Shown here: in pieces, positions 1-6,098 of the stretch
Layout: every line of letters begins with the position of its first letter
Position numbering within the stretch: position 1 is the stretch's first letter
Origin: an uncultured Clostridia bacterium
GTDB lineage: Bacteria > Bacillota > Clostridia > Christensenellales > Borkfalkiaceae
Direction of reading: 5' to 3'
Length of the DNA: 12,215 nt
NCBI GenBank assembly: GCA_900557285.1
Contig: USSJ01000013.1
Location: 1 to 12,215, forward strand
Translations under genes and position numbers: made by a program
Notes under the pieces: generated by a model
Told to the model about the DNA's origin: nothing
Database searches by the model: none
The model's input: only the letters and a program-made list of their open reading frames with translations

Positions 1-468
1 GTCTGCATCATGCTGAACCAGGGAGATAAACATTTCTTGCTGACAGGCGATCTGGAAGAGGACGGGGAAGAAAAGCTGGTCGAATACAATGACCTGCCCG
101 AGGTTGAACTGTTCAAGGCGGGGCATCATGGTTCCAAAACGTCATCCAATGACTGTCTTTTGAGTGTAATAAAACCGAAGATCGTTTGTGTGTGCTGTTG
201 TGCAGGGACAGATGAATACGCGGATATTCCCGAGAATCAATTCCCGACGCAGGCGATGATAGATCGTGTTTCCGCGTATACGCGAAATGTGTACGTAACG
301 TCTTTGGGAGACAATTCGGCTCCGAACGGGTATGTCCCCATGAATGGCAATATTGTGGTTACATCCAACAGGGACGGGGTCGGTGTCGAGTGTTCCAACA
401 ACAACACCTTATTGAAAGATACGGAATGGTTTAAAGAAAACAGAACTTGTCCGGATGGTTGGAAGTGA
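1..468 (+). CDS. ComEC-like metallo-beta-lactamase-fold hydrolase, 3' part
   Basis: The frame is open from the first base, so the 5' end lies outside the window; the ATG at 10 is probably internal. The visible 155 residues match the second half of a ComEC/Rec2-type metallo-beta-lactamase domain. TGD (visible residues 15-17) supplies a likely metal-ligand aspartate, and AGHHGSKTSS (40-49) is the hallmark histidine motif of this subfamily. Family members are metal-dependent hydrolases, either the C-terminal domain of the DNA-uptake channel ComEC or stand-alone and often exported enzymes. No membrane segments are visible here, and the tail (SNNNTLLKDTEWF, then a conserved-looking Cys-Pro end) suggests the stand-alone type. 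The substrate cannot be told. A run of cysteines (VCVCCCAG, about 59-66) is unusual but sits in the fold core. A strong terminator follows immediately, so this is the last gene of its operon. Confidence 0.8.
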   Translation, partial: VCIMLNQGDKHFLLTGDLEEDGEEKLVEYNDLPEVELFKAGHHGSKTSSNDCLLSVIKPKIVCVCCCAGTDEYADIPENQFPTQAMIDRVSAYTRNVYVTSLGDNSAPNGYVPMNGNIVVTSNRDGVGVECSNNNTLLKDTEWFKENRTCPDGWK

Positions 469-475
469 CTTCAGT

Positions 476-515
476 CCCCGTCGCAAAGATTCTTTGCGAC
501 GGGGATTAGTTTTTA
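476..515 (+). terminator. Rho-independent terminator after the MBL-fold gene
   Basis: A 13-bp perfect stem (476-488 with 492-504, CCCCGTCGCAAAG paired with its complement) has a three-base loop and is followed by a T-rich tail (ATTAGTTTTTA). It begins 8 bases after the stop codon. On the minus strand no T-run follows the stem, so it works for the plus-strand gene. Confidence 0.9.
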
Positions 516-707
516 TTCGAAGAAAATTCGTCACGCGGAAGATCGGATGGCGCGATATACAGGAGCATCAGCAAAGAGAGCACGGCGTATTCAAAGACTT
601 ACGCTGTTTTGAATGCAAAATAAAAACAGATTTGCGGCACGGCATTTAAAACGGCGGGGATATAAGCAATAATAATGATTGTATCGGCATTTTTTACATC
701 AAAATAT
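516..707. other. Intergenic spacer with no supported gene
   Basis: This is the body of the roughly 300-base gap between the MBL-fold gene and typA. I see no ribosome-binding site linked to a start codon and no structured RNA I recognise. On the minus strand, one frame from about 715 down to 506 reads as hydrophobic peptide interrupted by a single TAA. It may be a decayed gene end or chance, and is described under findings. Confidence 0.5.
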
Positions 708-736
708 TTGCGAAATTATGCAAAAAGTATTAGAAT
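708..736 (+). promoter_or_regulatory. Sigma-A-type promoter for typA
   Basis: A -35 box TTGCGA (708-713) and a -10 box TAGAAT (731-736) are separated by exactly 17 bases. Transcription would begin near 743, giving a leader of about 33 bases before the proposed TTG start at 776. This supports that start over the in-frame TTG at 752, which would leave almost no leader. Confidence 0.6.
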
Positions 737-760
737 ATATGGGATAAGATTTTGAGATTC

Positions 761-766
761 AGGAGA
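761..766 (+). promoter_or_regulatory. Ribosome-binding site that sets the typA start
   Basis: AGGAGA lies 9 bases upstream of TTG 776. It falls inside the longer frame that could start at TTG 752, which has no comparable site. This argues for initiation at 776. Confidence 0.75.
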
Positions 767-775
767 AAGAAGAAT

Positions 776-2602
776 TTGATTCGGAATGATTTGAGGAACG
801 TGGCAATTATTGCGCACGTAGACCACGGCAAGACGACGCTTGTGGATCAGATGCTGAAACAAAGCGGTACATTCAGGGAAAACCAGGTTGTGGAAGAGCG
901 CGTGATGGACAGCAATGCGATCGAAAGAGAGCGCGGAATAACGATCCTGGCAAAAAACACATCGGTTCATTATCACGGAGTAAAAATCAACATCATCGAC
1001 ACGCCGGGACATGCGGATTTCGGCGGAGAAGTCGAGCGGGTGTTGAAAATGGTAAACGGGGTTTTGTTGCTTGTAGATGCGGCAGAAGGCCCTATGCCGC
1101 AGACGCGTTTCGTAATGCAGAAAGCGTTGGAATTGAATCATAAGCTGATCATTGTTGTCAACAAAGTAGACCGTCCTGATGCGAGGATCGCGGAGGTCGA
1201 GAATGAGATTCTGGAACTGCTGATCGATCTGAACGCTTCGGATGATCAGTTGGATAGCCCGATTTTGTTCTGTTCGGGCAGGGCGGGTACTGCATCCCGT
1301 TATGCGGATAAGGAAGGGAAAGATCTGACGCCGCTCTTTGATACGATTCTGAACCATATTCCGCCGATGAATGTGGATGAAAATGCCCCGATGCAGCTGC
1401 TTGTGTCGTCCATAGATTACAATGATTATGTGGGGCGAATCGGTATCGGAAGGATTGAACGCGGTACGGTGAAAGCCAATCAGGAAGTTGTGATCTGCAA
1501 TCATAATATTCCTTCTTTGAATAAGCGCGGCAAACTTGTGAATCTGTATCAGATCGAAGGTCTTTCAAGGGTTGCGACAGACAGCGCAAAAGCGGGAGAT
1601 ATTGTATGTTTTTCCGGTTTGGAAGGTATAAATATCGGTGATACGGTATGTTCTCCCGATAAGGTGGAAGCGATTCCTTTTGTCAAAATCAGCGAACCGA
1701 CCGTGGAAATGACCTTTTCTGTCAACGACAGCCCTTTTGCCGGAAAAGAGGGCAAATTTGTTACGTCGCGCCATTTGCGTGAGCGCCTGTACCGTGAACT
1801 TTTGAAAGACGTATCTTTGAAGGTCGAGGATACGGATACAGCGGAGGCATTCAAAGTCAGCGGCCGCGGCGAAATGCATCTTTCCATTCTCATTGAGAAT
1901 ATGCGCAGGGAAGGGTATGAATTTCAGGTAAGCACGCCCAAGGTTTTGTATAAGACCATCGATGATAAGCTGTATGAGCCGGTGGAGCGTCTGATCGTAG
2001 ACGTTCCGGAAGACGGCACGGGCGCAGTCTTTCAGAGCATGGGCGAACGGAAAGGTGAGCTTGTACACATGAGCGCGGTCGGATCGCGTATGCGCCTTGA
2101 GTTTTTGATCCCTGCTCGCGGGCTGTTCGGTTACAAAAGTGAGTTTTTGACGCAAACCAAAGGCGAAGGCGTCATGAACTCCATTTTCTTTGAATATCAG
2201 CCGTATAAAGGGGATCTGAAAAGGCGCGATACAGGGTCTTTGGTTGCGTTTGAAACGGGCGAAGCCGTGACATACGGATTGTTTAACGCGCAGGATCGCG
2301 GCGTACTGTTTATTGAACCGGGCACGCAAGTTTATGAAGGCATGGTCGTCGGTGTTTCACCCAAGTCGGAAGACATCAATGTCAATGTATGCAAAAAGAA
2401 GCACATGACCAATACGCGTGCGGCAGGAAGCGATGATGCGATGCGTTTGAATTCTCCGAAAAAAATGAGTTTGGAAGAATGTCTTGAATTTTTGAACGAC
2501 GACGAGTTGTTGGAGGTAACGCCCGTATCGCTTCGGATCCGCAAGAGAATTCTGGACAGCGAATTGCGCGCGAAAGCGAGAGCCAAAGAAAAGAAAGCAT
2601 AA
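776..2602 (+). CDS. typA: Ribosome-associated GTPase TypA/BipA
   Basis: TypA (BipA) is a translational GTPase of the EF-G/LepA type that binds the ribosome and helps 50S assembly and growth under stress. With the TTG at 776 the product is 608 residues, the usual length, and starts [20 protein letters not shown], matching the family N-terminus. Visible GTPase motifs are G1 AHVDHGKT (13-20), the switch I region [11 protein letters not shown] (53-63), G3 DTPGH (75-79), G4 NKVD (129-132) and the G5-position SGRAG (167-171). The EF-Tu-like domain II follows, then the EF-G-like domain with [19 protein letters not shown]. The C-terminal domain unique to TypA carries [17 protein letters not shown] and ends in the basic tail RAKAKAKEKKA-like sequence. 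Its own promoter and leader precede it. A hairpin downstream partly separates it from yabP. An alternative in-frame TTG at 752 would add eight basic residues and is less likely. Confidence 0.97.
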   Translation: MIRNDLRNVAIIAHVDHGKTTLVDQMLKQSGTFRENQVVEERVMDSNAIERERGITILAKNTSVHYHGVKINIIDTPGHADFGGEVERVLKMVNGVLLLVDAAEGPMPQTRFVMQKALELNHKLIIVVNKVDRPDARIAEVENEILELLIDLNASDDQLDSPILFCSGRAGTASRYADKEGKDLTPLFDTILNHIPPMNVDENAPMQLLVSSIDYNDYVGRIGIGRIERGTVKANQEVVICNHNIPSLNKRGKLVNLYQIEGLSRVATDSAKAGDIVCFSGLEGINIGDTVCSPDKVEAIPFVKISEPTVEMTFSVNDSPFAGKEGKFVTSRHLRERLYRELLKDVSLKVEDTDTAEAFKVSGRGEMHLSILIENMRREGYEFQVSTPKVLYKTIDDKLYEPVERLIVDVPEDGTGAVFQSMGERKGELVHMSAVGSRMRLEFLIPARGLFGYKSEFLTQTKGEGVMNSIFFEYQPYKGDLKRRDTGSLVAFETGEAVTYGLFNAQDRGVLFIEPGTQVYEGMVVGVSPKSEDINVNVCKKKHMTNTRAAGSDDAMRLNSPKKMSLEECLEFLNDDELLEVTPVSLRIRKRILDSELRAKARAKEKKA

Positions 2603-2620
2603 AACTGAAAACCCAGGCAT

Positions 2621-2660
2621 AAAATATTCCCGACGACAGATATTCGGAGGGAATATTTTT
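2621..2660 (+). terminator. Terminator-like hairpin overlapping the yabP ribosome-binding site
   Basis: An 11-bp perfect stem (AAAATATTCCC 2621-2631 with GGGAATATTTT 2649-2659) encloses a 17-base loop and runs into five Ts (2656-2660). By form it is a Rho-independent terminator for typA, though AT-rich. Its right arm contains the last three bases of the yabP site GGAGGG (2646-2651), and the T-run ends one base before the yabP ATG. It could therefore reduce both readthrough and yabP translation. Confidence 0.55.
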
Positions 2661-2661
2661 T

Positions 2662-2922
2662 ATGGAAGAAAACACAGCGCAGAATGTGACCATAGAGCAA
2701 CAGAAAAAAATAACGATGACCGCAGTGGAGAGCGTCGACGGTTTCACGGCGCAGCAAATCACGCTTACATTGTCTGGAGGCGGGCGCGCGATCATTACCG
2801 GCGATGGGTTAAAAATCATTCATTTTTCCAAATCGAACGGAAATTTTGGGGCTGCCGGAAAAATCAGCGGTGTGCGTTTTGCCGATAAAAAGTTAAAAAT
2901 TACAAAAAGGCTCTTTGGATAA
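2662..2922 (+). CDS. yabP: Sporulation protein YabP family
   Basis: YabP-family proteins (shared with YqfC) are small mother-cell sporulation proteins needed for normal spore maturation; their biochemical role is unclear. This 86-residue protein has the family core: a stretch reading ITMTAVESVDGFTAQQITLT (roughly residues 17-36), a short glycine-rich turn, GDGLKIIHFSKSNGNFGAAG, then GKISGVRFAD and the basic end KRLFG. It has no signal peptide or membrane segment. It is slightly shorter than the Bacillus protein, which has about 100 residues. GGAGGG (2646-2651) lies 10 bases upstream of the ATG. The stop codon TAA abuts the yabQ ATG, a sign of coupled translation. The identification rests on weak sequence resemblance plus the very conserved order yabP-yabQ-divIC. 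I see no convincing sigma-E promoter in the short gap after typA. Confidence 0.82.
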   Translation: MEENTAQNVTIEQQKKITMTAVESVDGFTAQQITLTLSGGGRAIITGDGLKIIHFSKSNGNFGAAGKISGVRFADKKLKITKRLFG

Positions 2923-3315
2923 ATGGTACAAATCTGGGAAGTTTTTGCTTGTTTGCTTGCGGGAATTCTGTCTGGGATCGTCTGTGAGCCGTTTTTTGCG
3001 GTCAATTATTGCGTTAACGGCAAAATCGTTCGGGTCATAACGGATATTCTGTGTGCAATTGCTTCTGCCGCGATATTCTTATTGATCTGCATTTGTTTTC
3101 GCATTTCAGATTTCCGTGCATATATGGCATTGTCGATGATTGTCGGATTTGTACTCTATAAAATTAGTATCCACAGAATACTTGCGTTTTTCGGGAAAAG
3201 GCTGTATAATAAAATCAGGAGCAGCTGTAAAAGAATTTTATCACGGCTGTCGGTTTTACCATGCAGGAAGAAAAATTCAAAAAAATCGTCATCGCTTCAA
3301 CGGTTGCGGCGGTAA
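2923..3315 (+). CDS. yabQ: Spore cortex biosynthesis protein YabQ
   Basis: YabQ is an integral membrane protein of the mother cell, required for forming the peptidoglycan cortex of the spore in Bacillus. The 130-residue product has three predicted membrane segments: about residues 3-23 (VFACLLAGILSGIVCEPF region), 38-60 (ITDILCAIASAAIFLLICIC) and 66-88 (YMALSMIVGFVLYK). It ends in a basic tail rich in Lys, Arg and Ser. The ITD at the start of the second segment and the DFRAYMAL stretch before the third fit the family. Its start touches the yabP stop (TAAATG). Its last 55 bases overlap divIC in another frame, which is a long overlap, and a sigma-A-like promoter for divIC lies inside it. The tail beyond about residue 112 may be an extension without function. 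Confidence 0.85.
   Translation: MVQIWEVFACLLAGILSGIVCEPFFAVNYCVNGKIVRVITDILCAIASAAIFLLICICFRISDFRAYMALSMIVGFVLYKISIHRILAFFGKRLYNKIRSSCKRILSRLSVLPCRKKNSKKSSSLQRLRR
3182..3210 (+). promoter_or_regulatory. Sigma-A-type promoter inside yabQ, probably for divIC
   Basis: TTGCGT (3182-3187) and a perfect TATAAT (3205-3210) stand 17 bases apart. Initiation would fall near 3217, about 44 bases before the divIC ATG at 3261. This would let the vegetative gene divIC be transcribed when the sporulation genes upstream are silent. Confidence 0.65.
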
Positions 3316-3551
3316 TCTTGTTTGTTTTTCTTATAATTTTTTTGGTCGGACAGCTTATCTCAATTTCTGCACAGAAAAAACGTGATAAAGAATTACAGCA
3401 GCTGATCGAGCAATACAATCAATTAATCAATTCACAGGAAAATGATATCAGCATTTACGAGGGCAGAGTTTGGTTGGAAATCGCCGCACGTGAATTGGGT
3501 ATGAAATTTCCGGACGATATTGACTGGGATAAAATATTCGGCAGCAACTGA
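3261..3551 (+). CDS. divIC: Cell division protein DivIC (FtsB-like)
   Basis: DivIC is a bitopic membrane protein of the division septum that works with FtsL and DivIB. The 96-residue product shows the standard layout: a short basic cytoplasmic N-terminus (1-9), one membrane span (about 10-34), a polar coiled-coil stretch rich in Glu, Gln and Asn (about 38-66), then the conserved end GRVWLEIAARELGMKFPDD (68-86) resembling the ARexLgmv motif of the family. It starts within yabQ. ATG 3261 is the first start codon after an in-frame stop at 3228, so a longer form is not possible. No clear ribosome-binding site precedes it, which is odd for an essential gene; coupling to yabQ translation may help. 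A likely own promoter sits at 3182-3210. Position after yabPQ supports the call strongly. Confidence 0.9.
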   Translation: MQEEKFKKIVIASTVAAVILFVFLIIFLVGQLISISAQKKRDKELQQLIEQYNQLINSQENDISIYEGRVWLEIAARELGMKFPDDIDWDKIFGSN

Positions 3552-3590
3552 AATTTCTGAAAATTGTCTGAATGAAACGGAGATCGTAAA

Positions 3591-4457
3591 ATGAAATATG
3601 CCGTTATCGATATTGGCTCCAATTCCGTCCGCCTGCTGTTGTGGGCGGACGGTTGTTCTTTATGTAAAACAGTTCTTACAACGCGTCTGGGAGAAGGAAT
3701 CAGCTTTTCGCCCAGACTTTTGCCGCAAGCGATGGAACGCACTGTCGCTGTAATTTCTGAGTTACTGCAAAAAGCGCAGGAATTTGGCGCGGTAAAGATA
3801 TACGCTTTTGCGACGGCAGCCGTTCGCAGTGCGGAAAATGGTCAGGATTTTATACATACGGTATATGAAAATTGCGGAATCAAGCCGGAGATTCTGAGCG
3901 GGGAAGAGGAAGCTGAAGTCGGCTATCTGGGCGCTCTGGAAGGACGCGACGGCGGAATTGTCGACGTAGGCGGTGCCAGTTCCGAGATCACGATCGGTAA
4001 AAGCGGAAAAATAATTTATGCAGTCAGCGCCGATGTGGGGGCGGTACGCCTGAAGGATGTCTGCGGAGAGGACAAGCAGAAACTTAAAAATTATATCGAT
4101 GAAAAAATTTCGGTTTACGGAACGGTGCCTTGTTGTCCTATGACGCTGATCGGCGGCACGGCGACTTCGCTTGCCGCATTGGAATATGGCGTTGAACCTT
4201 ATGACCCGAAGGTGATTCATCACAGTACGCTCACGGCGGAACGGATCGGGTACTGGGCGGAAAAGCTTTTATCAATGAAGCAGAGCGAGCGGTTGCTTTT
4301 AAAAGGGATGGATCGAAAACGTGCGGATATTCTCGGCGGCGGGGCAATGCTGCTGTATGAGATCCTGAAAAAAATACGAGCGGAAAAAGTGAGTGTGAGT
4401 GAGACGGACAATACGGAAGGCTATCTAATGAAAAAACTGCGTGGAGAATCAAAATGA
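3591..4457 (+). CDS. Ppx/GppA-family phosphatase (single ASKHA domain)
   Basis: The family hydrolyses inorganic polyphosphate (Ppx) or pppGpp (GppA) in the cytoplasm. The 288-residue product carries the ordered motifs of the actin-like fold: DIGSNSVR (7-14), FATAAVRSAENG (73-84), GEEEAEVGY (104-112, containing the expected catalytic glutamate region), DVGGASSEI (125-133), the nucleotide-type GGTATS (188-193), and RADILGGGA near the end (244-251). It consists of this domain only; the C-terminal HD-like domain of the about 500-residue enzymes is absent, as is common in Clostridia. GGAG (3579-3582) lies 8 bases before the ATG. The stop overlaps the next gene by four bases (ATGA), so they are probably co-translated. 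Sequence alone does not decide between polyphosphate and pppGpp as substrate, so no symbol is given. Confidence 0.9.
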   Translation: MKYAVIDIGSNSVRLLLWADGCSLCKTVLTTRLGEGISFSPRLLPQAMERTVAVISELLQKAQEFGAVKIYAFATAAVRSAENGQDFIHTVYENCGIKPEILSGEEEAEVGYLGALEGRDGGIVDVGGASSEITIGKSGKIIYAVSADVGAVRLKDVCGEDKQKLKNYIDEKISVYGTVPCCPMTLIGGTATSLAALEYGVEPYDPKVIHHSTLTAERIGYWAEKLLSMKQSERLLLKGMDRKRADILGGGAMLLYEILKKIRAEKVSVSETDNTEGYLMKKLRGESK

Positions 4458-5356
4458 ATCGCGTAATTGAAAAAGGGATAAGAATCGTCGATATCCTGCT
4501 GACATTTGCTTTGGCGATAACGGTTGTCATATTGGGCTACTATCGTTTCTGGCAGACGATGGACGCGGTGCTTCTGGCTTTGCTGTTGATATTGGGTGGG
4601 CTGTTATCGCTTTTGATATGTACCGCTTTGCATGAATTGGGACATGTTATTTTCGGTTTGTGTTGCGGGTTTCGGTTCAATTCCATGCGGATCGGTTTTA
4701 TGAATATACATCGCAAAGACGGAAAATTGCGGATCACGTTCAGCCGTTTGCCCGAGTCACTTGCAGGTTCGACGGAAATGCTTCCCAAAAATGCGGAGAA
4801 ATTATATTCACGTTTTCTGATCACTATTTCCGGCGGATTGATTTTTTCTTTTATCGTGCTGGCCGCTTCTTGCGTCGTATTGTTTTTGTATCCGATCGTT
4901 CCGTTTGCCGCTTATATTTTTGTCGGTACGGCGTTGCCGTTTGCCTTCCACATCTTCTTTTACAATGTTTTGCCGTTCAATGATGATAATCTGGATACAG
5001 ACGGCGGCATGTTGCGCGGCTTGCTTAAAAAAGAACCTTCGTATCTGACTGCGGTAAATATCCTGGCAATCGAAGGCTACTTGTATCAGGGGAAAACACC
5101 TGCCGAAATTGACAAAGTTGTACTTCGGACTGCCGCAGCTTCCGGAAGACGACCTGAATTTTATCGTACTGACGAGTTACCGGTTTATGTACTATCTGGA
5201 TTCCGGGGATTTGGAATCGGCGATCAAGGCGAGCGACAGGCTGGCAGGCCTTTTGGAGTACGTGCCGCGTTTATATTACAACGACATTTCTGCGGAGATT
5301 CTTTTTTGCGAATGTTGCATGAAAGGGGATTTGGAATCCGCCCGGAAACGATATGA
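4454..5356 (+). CDS. M50-family membrane metalloprotease, N-terminal part of a frameshifted gene
   Basis: The first about 221 residues form a polytopic membrane protease of the site-2 protease (M50) type, which cleaves substrates within the membrane. HELGH (60-64) is the zinc-binding HExxH motif, at the end of a hydrophobic stretch (36-58). A second motif NVLPFNDDNLDTDGG (171-185) matches the NxxP...DG element that supplies the third zinc ligand (Asp183). Other membrane segments are about 13-30, 122-146 and 148-170. The ATG overlaps the ppx-like stop, and GGAG lies just upstream. From Lys221 (codon 5114) onward the frame becomes unrelated-looking, Arg-rich sequence to the stop at 5356. The plausible C-terminus continues in another frame from 5118. 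The real product, if the shift is repaired, would be about 370 residues. It resembles SpoIVFB only in family, so I do not name it. Confidence 0.8.
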   Translation: MNRVIEKGIRIVDILLTFALAITVVILGYYRFWQTMDAVLLALLLILGGLLSLLICTALHELGHVIFGLCCGFRFNSMRIGFMNIHRKDGKLRITFSRLPESLAGSTEMLPKNAEKLYSRFLITISGGLIFSFIVLAASCVVLFLYPIVPFAAYIFVGTALPFAFHIFFYNVLPFNDDNLDTDGGMLRGLLKKEPSYLTAVNILAIEGYLYQGKTPAEIDKVVLRTAAASGRRPEFYRTDELPVYVLSGFRGFGIGDQGERQAGRPFGVRAAFILQRHFCGDSFLRMLHERGFGIRPETI

Positions 5357-5567
5357 ATCTATCCGACAGTATTTGCAGGGAGAAAAGAGCCTGCAGACAT
5401 ATCGGGTCTGCGCCGCATACGAGTTGTATGTGAACAAGGATAAAATTGCGGCATTGCGCGCGTTGAGTGCGGCGCAACAGAAAGCGGATGAATGCGTGAT
5501 CGAAGGTGTACAGCGCTATGAACGGAAATTGATCTCGTGTATCCGTGCAGATATTGATGCTGCATAA
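5109..5567 (+). CDS. C-terminal part of the M50 protease gene, helical repeat-like, displaced by one base
   Basis: This frame reads sensibly from about 5118 (LYFGLPQLPEDDLN onward) to the stop at 5565-5567. The TTG at 5109 is only the first possible start codon of the frame, and I see no usable ribosome-binding site for it, so independent translation is doubtful. The segment shows helix pairs of tetratricopeptide-like character: YYLDSGDLESAIKASDRL, then CMKGDLESARKRYESI, then a third with KDKIAALRALSAAQ. Joined to Lys221 of the upstream frame it gives a continuous protein, ...PAEIDK-LYFGLPQLPEDD. It needs one base to be skipped near 5114-5117. It is most likely the C-terminal cytoplasmic domain of the protease. 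The bidirectional terminator at 5602 follows. Confidence 0.65.
   Translation: MTKLYFGLPQLPEDDLNFIVLTSYRFMYYLDSGDLESAIKASDRLAGLLEYVPRLYYNDISAEILFCECCMKGDLESARKRYESIRQYLQGEKSLQTYRVCAAYELYVNKDKIAALRALSAAQQKADECVIEGVQRYERKLISCIRADIDAA
5114..5117 (+). other. Apparent single-base insertion (frameshift site) in the M50 gene
   Basis: The coding sense passes from the frame of 4454 to the frame of 5118 at AAAG (5114-5117). Skipping one base here, for example G5117, joins the two halves without a gap. It could be a true mutation, a sequence or assembly error, or much less likely a programmed +1 shift; no classical slippery site is visible. Confidence 0.6.
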
Positions 5568-5601
5568 ACTTTGTCAGTTGATTGTGAATTGGAATCGGAT
5601 A

Positions 5602-5641
5602 AACAAAAAACGCAGTGCAAATTTGCACTGCGTTTTTTGTT
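5602..5641. terminator. Bidirectional palindromic terminator between convergent genes
   Basis: Arms 5602-5621 and 5622-5641 are perfect reverse complements, 20 bp each, with core CGCAGTGCAAA flanked by six As on the left and six Ts on the right. It therefore gives a GC-rich stem with a T-run on both strands. It ends the yabP-to-protease cluster and also lies downstream of the minus-strand cysteine-rich gene. Confidence 0.92.
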
Positions 5642-5757
5642 ACGTGTTATTGTTTGATTGACTTGCCGCAAAAGCAGAGACGTCTATTCGGGCAGCGAGC
5701 TTAATTACCCTGTTTTGAACCGTTTTTGAATCGTTTGGTTGTCAGGATTTGAAAGGA

Positions 5758-5910
5758 TCAGCTGAGCATATCCAGCCATCCAAAGCAATCGGGACAAAGG
5801 CCGTTGTTTTTCGTGCCGCAATCGCCGCACAGAAACGCACCGCAATCGCTGCAGATCCGTATTTCAGATGCGTCACATTCTTTTCCGCATTTTCCGCAAA
5901 GCAATTTCAT
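5758..5910 (-). CDS. Small cysteine-rich zinc-ribbon-like protein
   Basis: The reverse complement of this stretch encodes a 50-residue protein starting MKLLCGKCGKEC and ending WLDMLS. It has nine cysteines, mostly as CxxC knuckles: C5-x2-C8 (plus C12), C20-x2-C23, C28-x2-C31 and C39-x2-C42. This is the pattern of one or two small zinc-binding ribbons of the double zinc-ribbon type. GGAGG (minus strand, 5922-5918) lies 7 bases before the ATG, an excellent ribosome-binding site. It has no membrane segment or signal peptide, so it is probably cytoplasmic. It is divergent from gyrB and convergent with the protease gene, with the terminator at 5602-5641 some 115 bases beyond its stop. I do not recognise a named family, and function is unknown; small proteins of this type may bind nucleic acid or other proteins. 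No promoter is certain: TATAAT at 6057-6052 on this strand is a candidate. Confidence 0.82.
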   Translation of the reverse strand: MKLLCGKCGKECDASEIRICSDCGAFLCGDCGTKNNGLCPDCFGWLDMLS

Positions 5911-5917
5911 AAAATTA

Positions 5918-5922
5918 CCTCC
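5918..5922 (-). promoter_or_regulatory. Ribosome-binding site of the cysteine-rich protein gene
   Basis: On the minus strand the bases read TGGAGGT, with GGAGG seven bases upstream of the ATG at 5910. It is the main evidence, besides the CxxC pattern, that this short frame is a real gene. Confidence 0.8.
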
Positions 5923-6051
5923 AGTCTTTTTCTAAGTATTGCACATTTTCAGAAATATTATGCGGGTAAAATTTCGGTATACAGCCAACTGAAAAGCAGT
6001 ATTATTTGCTGAGAGGGTTCGCTTTCGTGTCATAGAAGGGCAAATAAGCGC

Positions 6052-6057
6052 ATTATA
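6052..6057 (-). promoter_or_regulatory. Possible divergent -10 box toward the cysteine-rich gene
   Basis: A perfect TATAAT occurs on the minus strand. The matching -35 position, 17 bases upstream, falls on the edge of the (CG)7 tract and is a poor match. The leader would be about 135 bases. It is a weak candidate; a nearer CATAAT (5962-5957) also lacks a good -35 box. Confidence 0.3.
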
Positions 6058-6076
6058 CGCGATTTTTAAATTTCTT

Positions 6077-6090
6077 CGCGCGCGCGCGCG
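6077..6090. repeat. (CG)7 dinucleotide tract upstream of gyrB
   Basis: Fourteen bases of strictly alternating C and G, framed as TT(CG)7AA (6075-6092), lie 8 bases upstream of the gyrB -35 box. Alternating CG of this length is the best-known sequence for left-handed Z-DNA under negative supercoiling. It stands out from the AT-rich surroundings. It is also a perfect palindrome. Confidence 0.85.
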
Positions 6091-6098
6091 AAAACGCT

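Noticed and set aside
455..649. Plus-strand frame after the MBL-fold gene
   Set aside because: It runs through the terminator hairpin, is very basic and has no ribosome-binding site.
752..775. Upstream TTG start for typA adding eight residues
   Set aside because: The ribosome-binding site AGGAGA lies inside this extension, and the family N-terminus matches the start at 776.
716..1504. Long minus-strand open frame opposite typA
   Set aside because: It is antisense to a clear housekeeping gene, has no recognisable motif or ribosome-binding site, and reflects codon bias of typA. The same applies to other long frames opposite typA, gyrB, gyrA and the ppx-like gene.
5102..5125. Programmed ribosomal frameshifting in the M50 gene
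   Set aside because: No slippery heptamer, internal Shine-Dalgarno-like spur at proper spacing or rare-codon/stop context typical of known +1 sites is visible; mutation or sequence error is simpler.
5957..5985. Sporulation-type promoter (GTATA and CATAATA, minus strand) for the cysteine-rich gene
   Set aside because: The boxes resemble sigma-G elements but their spacing of 15 bases is shorter than expected, and the words are short enough to arise by chance in AT-rich DNA.
5749..6012. Plus-strand 87-residue frame across the gyrB upstream region
   Set aside because: It is the complement of the cysteine-rich minus-strand gene and continues into untranslated DNA; no ribosome-binding site or motif supports it.
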